DNA of 64,000 bases from Myxococcales bacterium (GCA_016717005.1 JADJUF010000037.1:62001-126000), one strand, 5' to 3'; positions 1 to 9,243 are shown, numbered from the stretch's first letter. A program made the numbers and translations. The notes: a model not told the origin generated them from the letters alone.

Positions 1-438
1 CTGGTGCTGCCGGCGGCGGCGCTCGACGCCAGCCTGGCGTCGTCAGATCCGGCGCTGCTGGCGATCCTGACCCGCGCCGCCGACGAGCTCGCGCGGCGGC
101 CGTCGACCGACCCGACCCTGACCGCGCAGGTCAAGCGGGCGCTGCGCGACGCACTGCGCAGCGACGACGCCTCGATCGACCACGTCGCGCGCAAGCTCGG
201 CCTGACCGGGCGCAGCCTGCAGCGCCGGCTCAAGGACGAGGGCACCGCGTTCCAGGCGGTCCGCGAGGAGGTCCGGCGCGAGCTGGCCGCGCGCTACCTC
301 GACGACGGCCTCGCGATCGCCGAGATCTCGTTCCTGCTCGGGTTCTCCGAGCCGAGCGCGTTCTTCCGCGCGTTCAAGCGCTGGACCGGCCAGACGCCGA
401 TCGAGAGCCGCCTGGCGCGCCGCGCCGTCGGCGCGTGA
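1..438 (+). CDS. AraC-family transcriptional regulator, 3' part only
   Basis: C-terminal part of an AraC/XylS-type DNA-binding regulator; the gene enters from the left edge, so the start and most of the N-terminal effector domain are missing. The visible reading frame carries the two helix-turn-helix units: the first around LGLTGRSLQRRLKDEG and the second around IAEISFLLGFSEPSAFFRAF, the hallmark second-helix signature of the family, followed by the usual W-G-P-like end (WTGQTPIESR). The preceding segment resembles the linker of regulators with an arabinose-binding-like N-domain. It lies 73 bp upstream of the co-oriented alpha/beta hydrolase, which may be its target; that link is inferred. 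Confidence 0.9.
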   Translation: MVLPAAALDASLASSDPALLAILTRAADELARRPSTDPTLTAQVKRALRDALRSDDASIDHVARKLGLTGRSLQRRLKDEGTAFQAVREEVRRELAARYLDDGLAIAEISFLLGFSEPSAFFRAFKRWTGQTPIESRLARRAVGA

Positions 439-511
439 ACCCGACGCGCGCGGTCACTGCTCCGGCGCGCGCGGTCACTCCGCCGCGCCCGCGGACGCGC
501 GAGGGTGGGGC

Positions 512-1471
512 ATGACGTCCCTGCCGACCTACGACGACCACCCGCTGTGGCGCCGCTACCAGCCGTTCTTCCCCGAGGGCATGCGCTGCACGCCGACCTC
601 GACGCCGACCGAGAGCTACTGGCGCTGGCGCGGCCTCGACGTCCACCTCGATCGCCTGGTCGTGCCCGACGCGCCGCTCAAGGTGATCGTGCTGCACGGC
701 GCCGGCGCCTACGGCCGGGTCATGGCCCCGGCGGCGGTGCTGGCCCAGCGCTACGGCTACGAGACCGTGGCGCCGGACCTGCCCGGCTACGGCCTGACCC
801 GGGTGCCGTGGAAGCAGATGACCTACCCGCTGTGGATCGACTGCGTGTGCGATCTGATCGACGCCGAGCGGGCCCGCGACGGCAAGCCGATCGTCCTGTT
901 CGGCGTCAGCCTCGGCGGCCTGCTCGCGTACCAGGTGGCGGCGCGCTCGCCGGCGGTGGTCGGCCTGGTCGCGACCACGCTCGCCGATCCGCGCGAGGCG
1001 GCGGTCCGGCGCGGGTTCGCGCGCACCGCGCTGCTCGGCAGCGGCGGGCTGTGGCTGCTCGACAAGCTCGCGCCGCTGACCGACGGCCTGCCGCTGCCGA
1101 TGGCGCTGATGTCGCGGATGCACAAGATCTCGAACAAGCCGGACCTGGCGGCGCTGGTGCGCCAGGACCGGCTCGGCGGCGGCAGCTGGGTCCCGGCCCG
1201 GTTCCTGCGCACGCTGATGTCGACGGCGCCGGCGGTCGAGCCCGAGCAGTTCGCCGCGTGCCCGGTGCTGCTGGCTCACCCCGGCGTCGATCGGATGACC
1301 GACATCGCGCTGTCGCGGCGCTTCTTCGAGCGCCTGGCCGCGCCCAAGCGGATGGTCGTCCTCGACGGCGCCAGCCACATGCCGACCGAGCACCCGGGCG
1401 TCGATCAGCTCGAGCGCGCGGTGCTCGAGTTCGTCAGCGCGCTCGCGCCGCCCCGCGCCGCGGTGGCGTGA
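512..1471 (+). CDS. Alpha/beta hydrolase
   Basis: A 319-residue alpha/beta-hydrolase-fold enzyme, probably a lipase/esterase-like cytoplasmic hydrolase; no signal peptide is seen. Oxyanion-hole segment LHGAG (61-65), nucleophile elbow GVSLGG with Ser133, probable acid Asp260 (HPGVD) and catalytic His289 (GASHMP). The length fits the family. The substrate cannot be told. The ATG is preceded by a purine-rich GAGGGTGGGG stretch. The last 60 or so bases of the gene are repeated just after its stop codon (see the repeat entry). Confidence 0.88.
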   Translation: MTSLPTYDDHPLWRRYQPFFPEGMRCTPTSTPTESYWRWRGLDVHLDRLVVPDAPLKVIVLHGAGAYGRVMAPAAVLAQRYGYETVAPDLPGYGLTRVPWKQMTYPLWIDCVCDLIDAERARDGKPIVLFGVSLGGLLAYQVAARSPAVVGLVATTLADPREAAVRRGFARTALLGSGGLWLLDKLAPLTDGLPLPMALMSRMHKISNKPDLAALVRQDRLGGGSWVPARFLRTLMSTAPAVEPEQFAACPVLLAHPGVDRMTDIALSRRFFERLAAPKRMVVLDGASHMPTEHPGVDQLERAVLEFVSALAPPRAAVA

Positions 1472-1543
1472 CGATCGCGGCGCGCGGTGCTCGAGGTCGC
1501 CGGCGCGCTCGCGCCGCCCCGCGCCGCGGTGGCCTGATCGCGG
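1415..1543 (+). repeat. Tandem duplication of the hydrolase gene tail
   Basis: The segment 1415-1480, containing the last codons and stop of the alpha/beta hydrolase, is followed by a diverged second copy at 1481-1543. Both begin CGCGCGGTGCTCGAG and share GCGCGCTCGCGCCGCCCC, and both end with a TGA after the GCGGTGGC segment. A few substitutions and a 3-nt gap separate them. The second copy is noncoding. A similar gene-tail duplication follows the gene ending at 35575. Confidence 0.85.
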
Positions 1544-1553
1544 CGCGCGGCGA

Positions 1554-2111
1554 TCACCGCGGGACGCAGTCGGTCGGCCCGGTGCCGGCCGAGCACCTGC
1601 GGAACGCCCACGGCCAGTTGTCGTGGGACCACGCCGGATCGCCGCCGACCGCGCGCACCGTCGCCTCGGCGCCGCCCCACTGCTCGTCGGCGCTGGCGTC
1701 GGCGGCCAGGTCGATCACGATCTCGCGCGCGGCGGCGTCGCTGCACACGCCGGCGATGACCAGCGTGCGCGCGTCGAGGCTCGCCCAGGTGTCGCCGAAC
1801 ACGCACGTCACCGTGCCGTCGCAGCGCTCGTCCGGCGGCGCCGGCACGCAGTTCGCGACCGAGCCGGTGACGCAGTGCTGCGCCAGGTGGCCGCTGCAGT
1901 CGGCGGGGTCGGACGCGACCGCGGTCAGCGCGCCGGTCGCGTCGAACCGGTAGTACGTGACCTCGTACAGCGCGTGGGTCGGCTGCTCGACCGCCCACAG
2001 GCCGACGAAGCGCGCGTCGTGGGCCGTCGGCGCCGCGTCGTCGGTCCCCCCGTCGGAGCCGCCGCTACAGGCGGCGCAGGTGACCAGGGCGAGGGCGACG
2101 GCGGCGCGCAC
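1554..2111 (-). CDS. Putative lipoprotein, unknown function
   Basis: A 185-residue exported protein. The N-terminus is a short hydrophobic stretch ending in Cys12/Cys15, with a weak lipobox, then a Gly/Ser/Asp linker, so a lipoprotein anchor is likely. The mature part has several Cys (around DCSGHLAQHC, NCVPAPPDERC and the C-terminal RRC...DC pair), suggesting disulfides in the periplasm or at the outer membrane. No family recognised. It is divergent from the gene at 2261, with about 150 bp between them. Confidence 0.7.
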   Translation of the reverse strand: MRAAVALALVTCAACSGGSDGGTDDAAPTAHDARFVGLWAVEQPTHALYEVTYYRFDATGALTAVASDPADCSGHLAQHCVTGSVANCVPAPPDERCDGTVTCVFGDTWASLDARTLVIAGVCSDAAAREIVIDLAADASADEQWGGAEATVRAVGGDPAWSHDNWPWAFRRCSAGTGPTDCVPR

Positions 2112-2260
2112 GGGGCCGAGGTTCGCGCGATCGCGCCCGCGGCGCCAGGACGACCCGCACCGAGGCCCCGGGTGGCGCTCGAAGGCCCCGAAACCGCGGC
2201 CCTTCGGCGCGGGGACCGCCGATCACGCAACCGCCGGCGCGAGCGGTCGATAGGCGGGGC

Positions 2261-3022
2261 ATGACGGATGAGAGCGTGGATGAGACCGACGAGACGACCC
2301 GGCCGCGGCGCGACGATCGCGCCTGGTCCGCGCCCGAGGTGCGCCGCAAGATCCGCCACGGGGCCGTGCGCCACGGCCTGCGCCTGCCGGGGACGTGGTC
2401 CGGCGCCAGCGCCGCGAGCGACCCGCGACCGTCGGAGGCCCGGGTGCTCGACGCCGCCGACGAGCTCGCCGTGGGCTACCTGGCCCTGGGCGACGACAGC
2501 CCGTTCATGATCGCCACGGCGCTCTTGGTGATCGACGCCGTGGCCCAGCTCCGCGCCGAGCACGGGTTCGTCGCGGCGCCGCCCGAGGACCTGACCGCGG
2601 TGCCGCGCTTGATCGCGGCGCGGGTGTTCGACAGCGTCGAGGCCGAGGTCGTCGCGCGCCCGGCGATGGCGTGGGCCCACGATCTGTGCGCGCAGGTGAG
2701 CGCGCGCGAGGCCGCCGCGGTGCCCCTGCCGCCGCCCCGCCGCCGCCGCCGCCCGCCGCTGCCCCGGCCGCGGACCTTCCAGGTGATGCCCGCGCAGGAG
2801 CAGCAGGCCGGCCGCACCGACGAGCTCGCGGCGCGGGTCGCGGTCGCGCTGCGCGACGCCGAGGCCCAGGCCATCGTCGATCTGCGCGCCGCGGTGGCCG
2901 CGGGCGGCGATCCGCGCGAGGCCCTCGCGCAGCTCGCGGCGGTGGCGCGCACCCGCCGGGCGCAGCGCCTCGATCGCGCGCAGCTGCACGCGCTGGTCCG
3001 CGCGCGGGTCCCGCCCTGCTGA
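2261..3022 (+). CDS. Hypothetical protein, 253 aa
   Basis: I do not recognise this protein. It has a charged N-terminus (MTDESVDETDETTRPRRD), an alpha-helical middle (about 60-150) rich in Ala/Leu, a Pro/Arg linker near 155-170 (PLPPPRRRRRPPLPRPR), and a helical C-terminal segment. No signal peptide or membrane segment, so probably cytoplasmic. GGCGGGGC lies just before the ATG. Its stop codon is at the base of the left arm of hairpin-ended element A. Codon use is like the neighbours, so I take it as a real gene. Confidence 0.6.
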   Translation: MTDESVDETDETTRPRRDDRAWSAPEVRRKIRHGAVRHGLRLPGTWSGASAASDPRPSEARVLDAADELAVGYLALGDDSPFMIATALLVIDAVAQLRAEHGFVAAPPEDLTAVPRLIAARVFDSVEAEVVARPAMAWAHDLCAQVSAREAAAVPLPPPRRRRRPPLPRPRTFQVMPAQEQQAGRTDELAARVAVALRDAEAQAIVDLRAAVAAGGDPREALAQLAAVARTRRAQRLDRAQLHALVRARVPPC

Positions 3023-3201
3023 GGGCCCGCGCGTGAACAACTCGGTCGGTCTCGCGGCCGATCCATCCCGGCTGGCTGCGTTGCCGGCTCCGGTCCTCGG
3101 GTCACGTCCAACGAGGACGCTCCCCTCCGGTCCTCGCCGTCGCCTTGCCATCCGGGCGCCTCGTCCGCGATCCTCGATCGACTTGTTCACGCGCGGGCCC
3201 T
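3022..3201. repeat. Hairpin-ended intergenic element A
   Basis: A 180-bp element bounded by perfect 19-bp inverted arms, 3022-3040 (AGGGCCCGCGCGTGAACAA) and 3183-3201. The left arm begins at the last base of the preceding gene's TGA. The inside contains CCGATCCATC, GCTGCGTTGC, GTCCAACGAGGA and CGCCTTGC in that order; the same words occur in element B at 33.5 kb, whose arms are unrelated. It sits between convergent genes and could fold into one long hairpin RNA, acting as a bidirectional terminator, a small mobile repeat, or both. It fills the 3023-3249 gap. Confidence 0.8.
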
Positions 3202-3249
3202 GAGGCCGCCGACCGTCGACGTCGATCCGCAGCGTCAGCGCAGCACCGC

Positions 3250-4236
3250 TCACGCGCCCGGCGGCGCCAGCGCCGCGACCCGGCTCGAGTCGAACACCAC
3301 GTACACGCCGGTGGCGTCGAGCGCGACCGCGACCGGCGTCGCCCGGGCCTCGGCTGGCGGCGGCAGCGGCCAGGTCCACGCGACCGCGCCGCCGACCACG
3401 GCCACCAGCACGTCGTCGCGCAGGGTCGCGTCGCGCCGGACCACGACCGCGGCGCGCTCGCCGGCGGTGGCCGCGGCCAGCACCGCGAGGCCGGGCACGC
3501 GCACGCCCGCGACCTCGACCGTGCTCGCGCCCCCGGCGACCCGCTGGCACCAGGGCGTGCCGTCGGCGGTGACGCCGCAGTCGGCGCCGAGCTCGTCGAG
3601 CGGCGGCGGGGCGGGCGGCGCCGTCGTGGCGGTGGCGGCGCCGGCGGGCAAGGGCACCGCCAGCGCGCACCCGTCGCGCGCGATCACCAGCCCGGCGCTC
3701 GTGCCGGTGACCCGCCACGGCGCCATGCTCGCGAGGCACGGGGCCGCGTCGTCGTCGGCCGCGTCGATGCCGCCGGCCGCGCGCGCGGCGATCGCCAGCG
3801 GATCGATGCGCTCGTAGCACGCGACCAGCGACCGCCCGGCGGCGGTGCCGACCGGCACGTCGCACGCGTGGACCAGCACGACGTCGCGCGGCGCGAGCAC
3901 CAGCGGCGCCGCCAGCTCGGGGCCAGCCGGGCGCCGCCACGCGATCGCGCCGGTGGCGAGATCGAGCCCGACGTAGCCGACCCGCGCGGCCGCGATCAGC
4001 ACGCGATCGCCGATCACGACCGGCGCGTGGACGATCCGATCGGGCACCGGCGCGCGGCCGGCGACGTCGACGACCCAGCGCACCTGCGGCGCGCCGGCGA
4101 GGATCGGGGACGGCGGCAGCGGCGGCGGCGGCGTCCGCGCCGGCGCGCGCGCCAGGACCTGGCCGGTCACGATCGCCGCCGCGGTCGCGCCGACCACGAT
4201 CGCGGCGATCGTGAGCGCGGTGCGGCGCGCGATCAT
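3250..4236 (-). CDS. PQQ-like beta-propeller protein, membrane anchored
   Basis: A 328-residue protein with an N-terminal uncleaved signal anchor (about residues 8-28), a Pro-rich spacer, and beta-propeller repeats of the PQQ/WD-like type: blade strings such as VRWVVDVAGR, GLDLATGAIAWRR and VAWTWPLPP recur with the W-x-x-x and D-x-x-T-G-x-x-x-W pattern. Probably exported, held at the inner membrane; ligand unknown. Its ATG overlaps the glmU stop (TGATG), so the two are almost certainly one transcript with coupled translation. Confidence 0.75.
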   Translation of the reverse strand: MIARRTALTIAAIVVGATAAAIVTGQVLARAPARTPPPPLPPSPILAGAPQVRWVVDVAGRAPVPDRIVHAPVVIGDRVLIAAARVGYVGLDLATGAIAWRRPAGPELAAPLVLAPRDVVLVHACDVPVGTAAGRSLVACYERIDPLAIAARAAGGIDAADDDAAPCLASMAPWRVTGTSAGLVIARDGCALAVPLPAGAATATTAPPAPPPLDELGADCGVTADGTPWCQRVAGGASTVEVAGVRVPGLAVLAAATAGERAAVVVRRDATLRDDVLVAVVGGAVAWTWPLPPPAEARATPVAVALDATGVYVVFDSSRVAALAPPGA

Positions 4237-5672
4237 CAGTGGCCGTCGCCCTTGTCCTTCTTGCGGCGGGCCTGGGCCTCGCGGAAGCGATCAGCCCAGT
4301 CGTCGATGTTGACCTGCTTGGCCCGCGACAACGCCAGCGCGCCGCGCGGCACGTCCTTGGTCACCGTCGAGCCCGAGCCGACGTAGGCGTCGCGGCCGAT
4401 CGTCACCGGCGCCACCAGCTGCGAGTCGGAGCCGATGAACGCGCCGGCCTCGATCGTGGTGTGGTGCTTGTTGAAGCCGTCGTAGTTGCAGGTGATCGTG
4501 CCGGCGCCGATGTTGGCCTTGGCGCCGACGGTGGCGTCGCCGAGGTACGACAGGTGGTTGGCCTTGGCGCCGGCCATCAGGTGGGCCTTCTTGGTCTCGA
4601 CGAAGTTGCCGACCTTGACGTCGTCGTCGAGCACGGTCTTGGGGCGCAGGTGCGCGAACGGGCCGACCTGAGCCCGAGCGCCGATCGTCGCCTCGGTCGC
4701 GACCGTGTACGGCTTGCAGTGCGCGCCGGCGGCGACGACCACGTCGGTCAGCACGCAGCCGGTGTCGATGTGGGCGCCGTCGCCGACGCGGGTGCCGGCG
4801 CCGCGCAGGCACACGCCCGGGCCCAGCCACACGTCCCGGCCGATCGCGCCGACGTCGGCGTCGATGAAGGTCGCCGCCGGCGCCGCCATCGTGACGCCCG
4901 CGCGCATCAGCGCCTCGTTGATGCGCCGCCGCGCCGTCAGATCGACCGCGGCCAGATCGACGCGATCGTTGACGCCCGAGACCTCCTCGAACGGCGCGTC
5001 GATCGCGACCGCGCCGCCGCGGGCGGCGGCGCGCGCGACCAGATCGGTCAGGTACAGCTCGCCCTTGGCGTTGTCGGCCCGGAGCGTGGCCAGATCCTTG
5101 CGCAGGTGGCCCAGGCGCACCGCGTAGAAGCCGGCGTTGGTGTCGGGGATCGCCCGCTCGGCCTCGGTGGCGTCGGCGTGCTCGACGATCTTCTGCAGCA
5201 CGCCGGCGGCGTCGCGGACCAGGCGCCCGTACGGCATCGGCCGATCGGGCACCGTCGACAGCAGCGCCAGACCGGCCGGGCTCGCGGCGCACGCGGTCAC
5301 GAGCTGCTCGACCCGCTCGGCCCGCAAGAGCGGCGCGTCGCCCGACAGGATCACGACGATGCGATCGTCGGGCTCGCGCTCGAGCGTCGGCAGCGCGCAC
5401 AGCACCGCGTGGCCGGTGCCCTTGGGCTCGGCCTGGAGCGCGACGTCGATCGCGCCCGTGCCGTAGCGGCCGTCGAGCATCGCCTTCACGGCGTCGAACT
5501 GGTGGCCGAGGATGGCCACGACGCGCTGCGCGCCGGCGGCGCGGCCGGTCTCGACGGCCCAGGCCACCATCGGGCGCCCGGCGACCTCGTGCAGCACCTT
5601 CGCGCGGTCGCTCTTCATGCGGGTGCCGAGACCCGCGGCCATGATCAACACGATCGGAGACGGACGACTCAT
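4236..5672 (-). CDS. glmU: Bifunctional UDP-GlcNAc pyrophosphorylase / GlcN-1-P acetyltransferase
   Basis: GlmU, 478 residues, makes UDP-N-acetylglucosamine from glucosamine-1-phosphate in the cytoplasm for peptidoglycan and LPS. The N-terminal nucleotidyltransferase begins with LIMAAGLGTRMKS (about 9-21), the family's nucleotide loop; GDAPLL and the VSGVNDRVDLA linker follow. The C-terminal half is a left-handed beta-helix of hexapeptides with the acetyltransferase region VGNFVETKKAHL, NHLSYLGDA and NIGAGTITCNYDG. I chose the ATG at 5672, which starts SRPSPIVLI; an upstream ATG at 5756 would add 28 unlikely residues. It is about 20 residues longer than the E. coli enzyme. Confidence 0.97.
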   Translation of the reverse strand: MSRPSPIVLIMAAGLGTRMKSDRAKVLHEVAGRPMVAWAVETGRAAGAQRVVAILGHQFDAVKAMLDGRYGTGAIDVALQAEPKGTGHAVLCALPTLEREPDDRIVVILSGDAPLLRAERVEQLVTACAASPAGLALLSTVPDRPMPYGRLVRDAAGVLQKIVEHADATEAERAIPDTNAGFYAVRLGHLRKDLATLRADNAKGELYLTDLVARAAARGGAVAIDAPFEEVSGVNDRVDLAAVDLTARRRINEALMRAGVTMAAPAATFIDADVGAIGRDVWLGPGVCLRGAGTRVGDGAHIDTGCVLTDVVVAAGAHCKPYTVATEATIGARAQVGPFAHLRPKTVLDDDVKVGNFVETKKAHLMAGAKANHLSYLGDATVGAKANIGAGTITCNYDGFNKHHTTIEAGAFIGSDSQLVAPVTIGRDAYVGSGSTVTKDVPRGALALSRAKQVNIDDWADRFREAQARRKKDKGDGH

Positions 5673-5759
5673 CGTCGCGGACCATACCAGAGCGGCTCCA
5701 CGCGCAGCCGCCGCGGGCCGCGATCGTCGCGACCGCGCTGTGGGCGCTGGTAGCATGTC

Positions 5760-5870
5760 GGCCTGGTCACCGCGTTCGACCTGACGGGGTCAGGATCCCC
5801 AGGGGTCGGAGCCCGAACTGGTGGCAGGCCGGCCTGGTCACCGCGTTCGACCTGGCGGGGTCAGGATCCC
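5760..5870. repeat. 40-bp direct repeat pair with GGGGTCAGGATCCC
   Basis: Two 40-bp copies, 5760-5799 and 5831-5870, differ at one position and begin 71 bp apart. Each starts GGCCTGGTCACCGCG and ends with GGGGTCAGGATCCC, an imperfect palindrome; a related GGGGTCGGAGCCC lies between the copies. The pair sits between glmU and the convergent-side gene ending at 5890. Short GGGGTCAG-type palindromes resemble REP sequences known in other bacteria, which I offer only as analogy. Confidence 0.75.
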
Positions 5871-5889
5871 ACGGTCGGCGCACGGGCCG

Positions 5890-8589
5890 TCACGGCCCGG
5901 CGTCGGCGCCGGGCGGTCGGAGCGGGGTCGGCGTCAGATCGCCGAGGTCGAGCGCCTGACCGGCGGTGACGGTGACGTCGGCGCCGAGCACGAGCGGGGT
6001 GCCGCCGTCGAGCGCCAGCAGCTTCCACGTGCCCGCCGGCGCGGTCAGCTCGAAGCGCCCGTCGGCGCCGGTCATCGCCGGCGGTCCCTCGAAGCTGAAC
6101 GAGCCGCCGCCCAGGCCAGCCGGGACGTTGAGGATCGCGAGGCTGGCGCGCGGCTGCCCGGCGCCGTCGAGCACGCGCCCACGGAGGGTCGCGTCGCCGG
6201 CGAGCTCGATCGCGACCTCGACGGTGGCGCCGGTGGTCACGGTGGCCTCGGCCGTGCCGCGGCCGGCCTCGGTGCGCGCCGCGACCGTGTACGCCCCCGG
6301 CGCGAGCCGATCGATGCGGAAGCGGCCGTCGGCGGCGCGCACGCGCTGCCGCCGGCCCGGCTCGCCCTGCGCCGCGACCTCGATCCAGTAGTCGGCGGCC
6401 GGCGCGCCGCCGACGGTGACCACGCCGGCGACCGCGCCCAGCCCGGTGAGCGTGATCGTGGCGCTGGTGCCGGTGGCGACCCGCGCGGTGCGCCCGTGCA
6501 GCGCGCCGCGATCGGCCTCGGCCACGAGGTCGTAGGTGCCGCGCCGCAGGTGGGCGAGCTCGAAGCGGCCCTGCTCGTCGGTCAGGACCGGCGCGGCGGC
6601 GCCGCCGGCGCCGTCGTCGCTGATCGTCACCACCGCCATCGTCGATCCGGGGCCGGCGGCGTCATCGTCGGCGTCGTGCCCGCCCCGGAACGCCTCGGGC
6701 CGCAGCACCGCCCGGACCCAGGCGTCGGGCTTGGGCCGGCCGCTGGCGTCGTTGACCACGCCGCGGATGACCGCGTCGTCGAGCTCGACCACCAGCGCCA
6801 CGCCGCGCTTCTGCTCGTTGGCCGCCAGCTTGACCGTGGCCAGGGGCCCGGTCTTGTGACCGACGCCGCGCACCGGGCCGCCGCGCTCGTCGAGCACGGT
6901 CAGCGCGTAGCTGCCGGCGTCGAGGCCGCGCGCGACGAAGCTGCCGTCGGCCGCGGTCGTCACGCGATCGGCGGACACCTCGACGCCGTTGACGATCATC
7001 CGCCGCTGGGCCGCGGCCCCGCCGCGCAGCGACACCGACATGCCCGCGACCGGCGCCCCGCGCTGATCGCGCACCGTGCCGGCGATCGAGCCGCGCTCCT
7101 CGAGCTGGATCACCGTCTCGACCGAGCCGGTGGCCGGGACCTCGACCGTCGCGGTGCCCCGGCGACCGTCGCTGGCCCGGGCCGCGACCACGTGGCGGCC
7201 CGCGGTGACCGGCGACAGCTCGAACCGGCCGTCGGCGCCGCTGAGGTTGGTCGCGGCGCCGCTGAACATCATCGTGTCGAAGCCGGCCGGGCCGCTGTCG
7301 GGATCGAGGGTCAGGCTCGCCTCGGTCGCCGGCTCGACGCGACCGACCACGCGCGGCGACGCCGTCAGCGTGATGACCACGGCGGTGACGGGCGCCGCGC
7401 CGACGGTGACCGGCTGCGGCGCGCCCGGCTGGAACCGGTGGTGGATCGCGCGGAGCTGGTAGGTCCCCGGCTCGACGCCGAGCACCCGGAACCGGCCGTC
7501 GGCGTCGGTCTCCTCGGCCTCGCCGCGGTGGGCCGACATCGCGAACACCGTCGCGCCGGCGATGCCCTGGCCCTGCTCGTCGACGACCCGGCCCGCCAGG
7601 TACGGCACGGCCTCGACCCACAGCTCGACGCCGGTGACGGCCTCGCCGATGCCGAGCGACACCTGCACCGCCTCGCGCCCCTGGCGACCGTCGGCCTCGA
7701 CCCGCGCGCGCAGCCCGAGCGAGCCCGGCGGCAGGCCGGCGACCCGGAACCGACCGCTGGCGTCGGTGGGCATCGACGCGTGCGCGCCGCCGCTCTCGAG
7801 CACGCCGAGGCGATCGCCCATCGCGCGCACGACCGCGCCGGCGACCGGCGCCCCGGTCGCGACGTCCTTGACGACGCCCTCGACGACGCCGCCCGGGACC
7901 AGGCGCAGATCGAGCGTCACCGGCGCCGTCGCCAGCTCGAGGGTCGTGGCCGCGCTCAGGTAGTCGTCGTGGTCGGCGACGATGCCGTAGCTGCCCGGCG
8001 CCAGCGACAGCCGGTAGCGCCCGTCGCGATCGGTGAGCGCCGCCGCGCCGATCTGGCCGCGATCGAGCGCGCCGCGCCGCAGCGCCGCGGTGACCACCGC
8101 GCCCTCGATCGGCCCGCCGATCGCGTCGGTGACGGTGCCCGAGACCGTGGCGCCGCCGGCGGTCAGCGTCAGGTCGACGCGCGTGGTCTCGCCGGCGCGG
8201 ACCGCGACGCCGTCGTCGCGCCCCGGCACGAACCCCGGCCCAGCGGCGGCGACGTCGTAGTCGCCGGGGGCCACGTCGGCGAGCTCGAACGTGCCGTCGG
8301 CGCGCGCGCTCACGGTCCGGGCCTCCTGCCCGTCGGCGTCGACGTGGATCACCGCGTCGGCGACCGGCGCGCCGGCGGCGTCGTGGACCCGGCCCTCGAG
8401 ACGACCGAGCGCGGGCGCGGGCGCCGCGCCACCACCAGCCACGCCGGTGGCCGCGGCCCCGCCGGCGGTCGATGCCGCCGACCCCGCCGCGGCGCCGGAG
8501 GAGGACGGCGACCGCTGGTGCTGGCGCCACCACAGCGCGACGCCCACGAGCATGACGACGACAGCGACCCCGGCTGCGATCTTCCTCAC
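5890..8589 (-). CDS. Large carboxypeptidase-regulatory-like repeat protein
   Basis: An 899-residue protein with an N-terminal membrane anchor (AAGVAVVVMLVGVALWW), a Ser/Gly/Ala linker, then about nine beta-sandwich repeats of the CarboxypepD_reg type. Each opens with a variant of G-x-V-x-D-x-x-G-x-P-V-x-G-A-x-V, for example GRVHDAAGAPVADAVIHV, GTVTDAIGGPIEGAVV, GTVRDQRGAPVAG and GRVLDGAGQPRASL, and contains DGRF and LAPG/VAPGDY words. Such arrays are usually extracytoplasmic structural or adhesive modules. No catalytic domain is seen. It is monocistronic in appearance and ends next to the 40-bp direct repeats. Confidence 0.85.
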   Translation of the reverse strand: MRKIAAGVAVVVMLVGVALWWRQHQRSPSSSGAAAGSAASTAGGAAATGVAGGGAAPAPALGRLEGRVHDAAGAPVADAVIHVDADGQEARTVSARADGTFELADVAPGDYDVAAAGPGFVPGRDDGVAVRAGETTRVDLTLTAGGATVSGTVTDAIGGPIEGAVVTAALRRGALDRGQIGAAALTDRDGRYRLSLAPGSYGIVADHDDYLSAATTLELATAPVTLDLRLVPGGVVEGVVKDVATGAPVAGAVVRAMGDRLGVLESGGAHASMPTDASGRFRVAGLPPGSLGLRARVEADGRQGREAVQVSLGIGEAVTGVELWVEAVPYLAGRVVDEQGQGIAGATVFAMSAHRGEAEETDADGRFRVLGVEPGTYQLRAIHHRFQPGAPQPVTVGAAPVTAVVITLTASPRVVGRVEPATEASLTLDPDSGPAGFDTMMFSGAATNLSGADGRFELSPVTAGRHVVAARASDGRRGTATVEVPATGSVETVIQLEERGSIAGTVRDQRGAPVAGMSVSLRGGAAAQRRMIVNGVEVSADRVTTAADGSFVARGLDAGSYALTVLDERGGPVRGVGHKTGPLATVKLAANEQKRGVALVVELDDAVIRGVVNDASGRPKPDAWVRAVLRPEAFRGGHDADDDAAGPGSTMAVVTISDDGAGGAAAPVLTDEQGRFELAHLRRGTYDLVAEADRGALHGRTARVATGTSATITLTGLGAVAGVVTVGGAPAADYWIEVAAQGEPGRRQRVRAADGRFRIDRLAPGAYTVAARTEAGRGTAEATVTTGATVEVAIELAGDATLRGRVLDGAGQPRASLAILNVPAGLGGGSFSFEGPPAMTGADGRFELTAPAGTWKLLALDGGTPLVLGADVTVTAGQALDLGDLTPTPLRPPGADAGP

Positions 8590-8685
8590 TGCGCGATCGT
8601 ACCGCCGCCGCCACGACCGCTATTCCGGTCGTGGCCCGACCTCAGCGCGCGGACGTCGGGGCTGCTCTTGATGGGCCGCTGCAGC

Positions 8686-9156
8686 TCAGCGGCTCACGGC
8701 CAGCCAGGCCGCCGCCCGGACCTCGGGATCGTCGTCGCCGAGCAGCCGGTGCAGCACCCGCACGTCGAGCTGCGACGACCGGCGCACCCAGGCCGCCCGC
8801 GCCGCCGCCGCGCGGACCTCGGGCGTCGGATCGCTGGCGAGATGCTCGATCACCGCCTGCTCGCCCGGCAGCGGGAACGCCCAGCCCAGCGCGTCGGCCA
8901 GGCCGCGGCGCTCGTGGAGATCGGGCGACAGCGCCAGCTCGGCGGCGACGCCCATCGACTCGATCGACGGCAGCTCGGCCAGGCGCAGCGCCAGGGCGCG
9001 GGCCGGCTCGGCGGGGTGGTCGTCGGCCGGCTCGGTGGTGGTGGTGGCGGAGCTGGTGGCCGCGGCCGCGGTCGACGCGGTCGCGAGGCTGGCGAGGGTG
9101 ACGTTGGAGACGAGCGCGCGCAGGCGCGCCCACGACTTGTGGTTGCGATCGGACAT
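8686..9156 (-). CDS. HEAT-repeat protein
   Basis: A 156-residue protein. The C-terminal half carries two HEAT-like helical repeats with the DPTPEVRAAAARAAW and DDDPEVRAAAWLAV pattern, typical of scaffold or phycobilin-lyase-like HEAT proteins; enzymatic residues are not evident. The N-terminus is Ala/Thr-rich (about 20-45) and low in complexity. No signal peptide is convincing. It may act as a protein-interaction module; partner unknown. It lies about 100 bp before the 899-residue repeat protein in the same direction. Confidence 0.75.
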   Translation of the reverse strand: MSDRNHKSWARLRALVSNVTLASLATASTAAAATSSATTTTEPADDHPAEPARALALRLAELPSIESMGVAAELALSPDLHERRGLADALGWAFPLPGEQAVIEHLASDPTPEVRAAAARAAWVRRSSQLDVRVLHRLLGDDDPEVRAAAWLAVSR

Positions 9157-9243
9157 GAGACCTCGACCCGCAGGCGCGGGCGGTGGACGTGACGGGGCGA
9201 CGCGCTCGTGGAGCGCGCCGGGGCGACTACACGGTGCAGTCGG

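Noticed and set aside
5821..9192. A 1123-residue open frame on the plus strand opposite the 899-residue repeat protein
   Set aside because: Low complexity, Arg/Ala/Gly/Asp-rich string without motifs; long antisense frames are expected in this GC-rich DNA. The minus-strand protein has clear domains.
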